Source: Chungangia koreensis (GTDB lineage: Bacteria > Bacillota > Bacilli > Bacillales_A > Planococcaceae). Taken from it: a stretch of DNA of 64,000 nt. Shown one piece after another: positions 62,642-64,000 of the stretch. Location: the NCBI RefSeq assembly GCF_042651785.1, contig NZ_JBHSEC010000002.1, positions 255,877 to 319,876 on the forward strand. Direction: 5' to 3'. The number at the start of each line of letters is the position of its first letter. Position 1 is the first letter of the stretch. The position numbers and the translations under genes were made by a program. The notes under the pieces were generated by a model, which ran no database searches, was not told where the DNA came from, and saw nothing but the letters and a program-made list of their open reading frames with translations.

Positions 62642-63349
62642 ATGGATATCTTATTTTTATTTCTTGCACTCATAGCTTTCTTCGCGTCTGCTGTTTTTGT
62701 CGTTCTAATGATAGTTTCATTCATTAAGAAACAAAAACCGGTTGCGATGAAGAGATTAAAGATAGCAGGAATATCATTTGCGGTAATGATAGTTTCATTT
62801 ATTGTGGTTGGAGCAACCGCTGATACAAGCGAAGTTGCTGACAAGGATTTAGTAGAGACGAGTGCACCTAACATTCAAAAGGAAGAAACTCCAGAAGAAA
62901 AGGCTGCGCGTGAAGCGAAAGAAGCTGAGGAAAAAGCAGCTGCGGAAGCTAAGGCTAAAGAAGAGGCCGAGGCTAAAGCTAAAGCCGAGGCAGAGCAAAA
63001 AGCGAAGGAAGAAGCTGAAGCTGCAGCTAAGGCGGCAGAAGAAAGTGTTCCAAGGGAACATAGAGCCGCTTTGGCAAAGGCAGAAACTTATGCTGAAATG
63101 ATGCATATGTCAAAAGCGGGTATATACGATCAGTTGACTTCAGAGTATGGAGAGAATTTTCCTCCTGAAGCTGCTCAATATGCTATGGATAACCTTGAAT
63201 GGGATTGGAAAGATAATGCCTTAAAAAAGGCGCAATCATATGCAGAAATGATGAACATGTCAGATTCAGCTATTTATGATCAATTAATTTCGGAGTACGG
63301 GGAAAAATTCACTCCGGAAGAAGCTCAATACGCGATTGACAATTTATAA
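62642..63349 (+). CDS. Ltp-domain membrane protein, possible superinfection exclusion factor
   Basis: 235 residues: two N-terminal membrane helices (about 2-28 and 40-60), a Lys/Glu/Ala-rich coiled coil (about 75-135), and two repeats of the Ltp domain (about 138-184 and 190-235; ALAKAETYAEMMHMSKAGIY and ALKKAQSYAEMMNMSDSAIY mark their starts). The phage TP-J34 lipoprotein Ltp, with such repeats, blocks phage DNA injection and acts through the tape-measure protein. Here the anchor is a helix, not a lipid. AGGAGG precedes the ATG. It lies outside attR. Confidence 0.8.
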   Translation: MDILFLFLALIAFFASAVFVVLMIVSFIKKQKPVAMKRLKIAGISFAVMIVSFIVVGATADTSEVADKDLVETSAPNIQKEETPEEKAAREAKEAEEKAAAEAKAKEEAEAKAKAEAEQKAKEEAEAAAKAAEESVPREHRAALAKAETYAEMMHMSKAGIYDQLTSEYGENFPPEAAQYAMDNLEWDWKDNALKKAQSYAEMMNMSDSAIYDQLISEYGEKFTPEEAQYAIDNL

Positions 63350-63355
63350 ACATGT

Positions 63356-63387
63356 AAACCGCCTTCCCTATTAAGGGTTGGCGGTTT
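63356..63387 (+). terminator. Terminator after the Ltp-domain gene
   Basis: Stem AAACCGCC / GGCGGTTT with inner CCCT/AGGG pairing. A second hairpin AGCCC...GGGCT (63404-63428) with U run on the minus strand ends the amidase remnant. Confidence 0.8.
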
Positions 63388-63433
63388 GTTGTTTTACCAA
63401 AAAAGCCCCCAATTTGAAGAGCAGGGCTGAAGA

Positions 63434-63937
63434 TTACTTATTATTCATCGCTTTCTCATAGGCGCGATATGCCATTACAGCAGCTTCTTCTCGCATCACT
63501 GGTCGTTGTGGATAGGTGCCATCAGTAATTTTTAATTCAACTGTAGCATTGAATTCCTTGGCCAGCGACTTAGAAGGTGCTGCATCTTTTTTGTATTCAG
63601 GCATTTTCGGTTCCTCCTTTTGAGCCGTCTTAACTTCATTTAGCGATTTTTTCAGTCTGTTTCGAACCAAATTCATGTCAATTCCCGGGCATGAAGTACT
63701 CGCACCTTTAAACTCCTTGTGACCTAAAACTCTTTCCACAGGAATATTCAATCGTTTCATAGCCAGTTTACAACGTTCTTCAAATGCTTCCTCTTGAGCT
63801 GCAGTAAAGGAACCGTTACCTACTACACAAATATGATATGTGTAGGAGTTGTGATTACCAACACCGTTTGTAATTTCTTCAGGATCGTAGCAAAGTTGAA
63901 AGTCAAGTCCATAATCTTGTGTAAAATTACTGGGCAA
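63434..63937 (-). pseudogene. 5'-truncated N-acetylmuramoyl-L-alanine amidase (phage endolysin remnant)
   Basis: Up to 167 residues of an Amidase_2-type endolysin. The second zinc His (VLGHKEF) and the TSCPG motif are present, then a linker and a C-terminal SLH-like stretch (ITDGTYPQRPVMREEAAVMA). The first 60 or so residues of the fold, with the first zinc His, are missing: the frame can only begin at a TTG at 63937, preceded directly by a stop and with no ribosome-binding site, and the 60 bases beyond do not code for the missing part in any frame. Most likely a decayed prophage gene. Confidence 0.7.
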
Positions 63938-64000
63938 TCATTAGTTGCTGAAATTCATTATTTATAGTTTTCTATTCAGTGGATTTTTCCACTTATATTG

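Noticed and set aside
62849..63106. Frames on both strands in the coiled-coil part of the Ltp-domain gene
   Set aside because: Shadows of a Lys/Glu/Ala repeat coding region.

Overview
The window looks like chromosome of a low-GC, endospore-forming member of the Bacillales. It carries cotJABC, a Spo0E-type phosphatase, two sporulation-style sensor kinases and sigI-rsgI. Many genes sit as in the Bacillus subtilis ykw/yku/ykr/yko region: ykwC, a cheV-like gene, ykyB, fadH, cbpB, ccpC, ktrD, rsgI-sigI and ykoY. A dispersed GC-rich repeat and a MurE with a non-canonical motif make Planococcaceae (Sporosarcina-like) my best guess. That placement is inference.

Positions 1-46340 are mostly ordinary host chromosome. 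In order: an ABC transporter operon; ccpC and cbpB; fadH with a FadR-type operator; a GGDEF/EAL protein; ykyB, a CheW-only protein and ykwC; a Spo0E-MoxR-DUF58 operon; a MarR regulator and a PAS kinase; a B12-binding radical SAM protein; KtrD; SigI-RsgI; a TerC-family exporter under a yybP-ykoY manganese riboswitch; two RND pumps around a TetR gene with an unusually readable shared operator; prfC; an M42 peptidase and murE; a second sensor kinase; an aldehyde dehydrogenase; cotJABC; an MFS transporter and alkA. In three places a GC-rich repeat lies between two near-identical copies of a terminator hairpin.

A tRNA-Val (GAC) gene at 46340-46412 is the attachment site of a 16 kb integrated element (46365-62419), bounded by 51-bp exact direct repeats. 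At the right end are a tyrosine integrase and an XRE repressor, divergent from an excisionase-like gene, with a cluster of ATTGC-N4-GCAAT operators between them. Leftward follow a primase-polymerase/helicase (DUF927 type), an iteron-rich probable origin, two sigma-region-4-like regulators, an HNH protein, unknown proteins, a 963-residue phage tail tape-measure protein overlapping a proteasome-beta-like Ntn hydrolase, and a terminal module of FtsK-type translocase, replication-relaxation protein, small basic protein and pilin-like membrane protein. The right end is laid out like a phage satellite (PICI) and the left end like a mobilizable or conjugative element. There is no terminase, portal, capsid or VirB4. 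This hybrid is the most interesting part of the window.

Beyond the right attachment site are a two-repeat Ltp-domain membrane protein, of the family containing phage superinfection-exclusion proteins, and a 5'-truncated phage-type amidase. These suggest an older, decayed prophage at the same locus.
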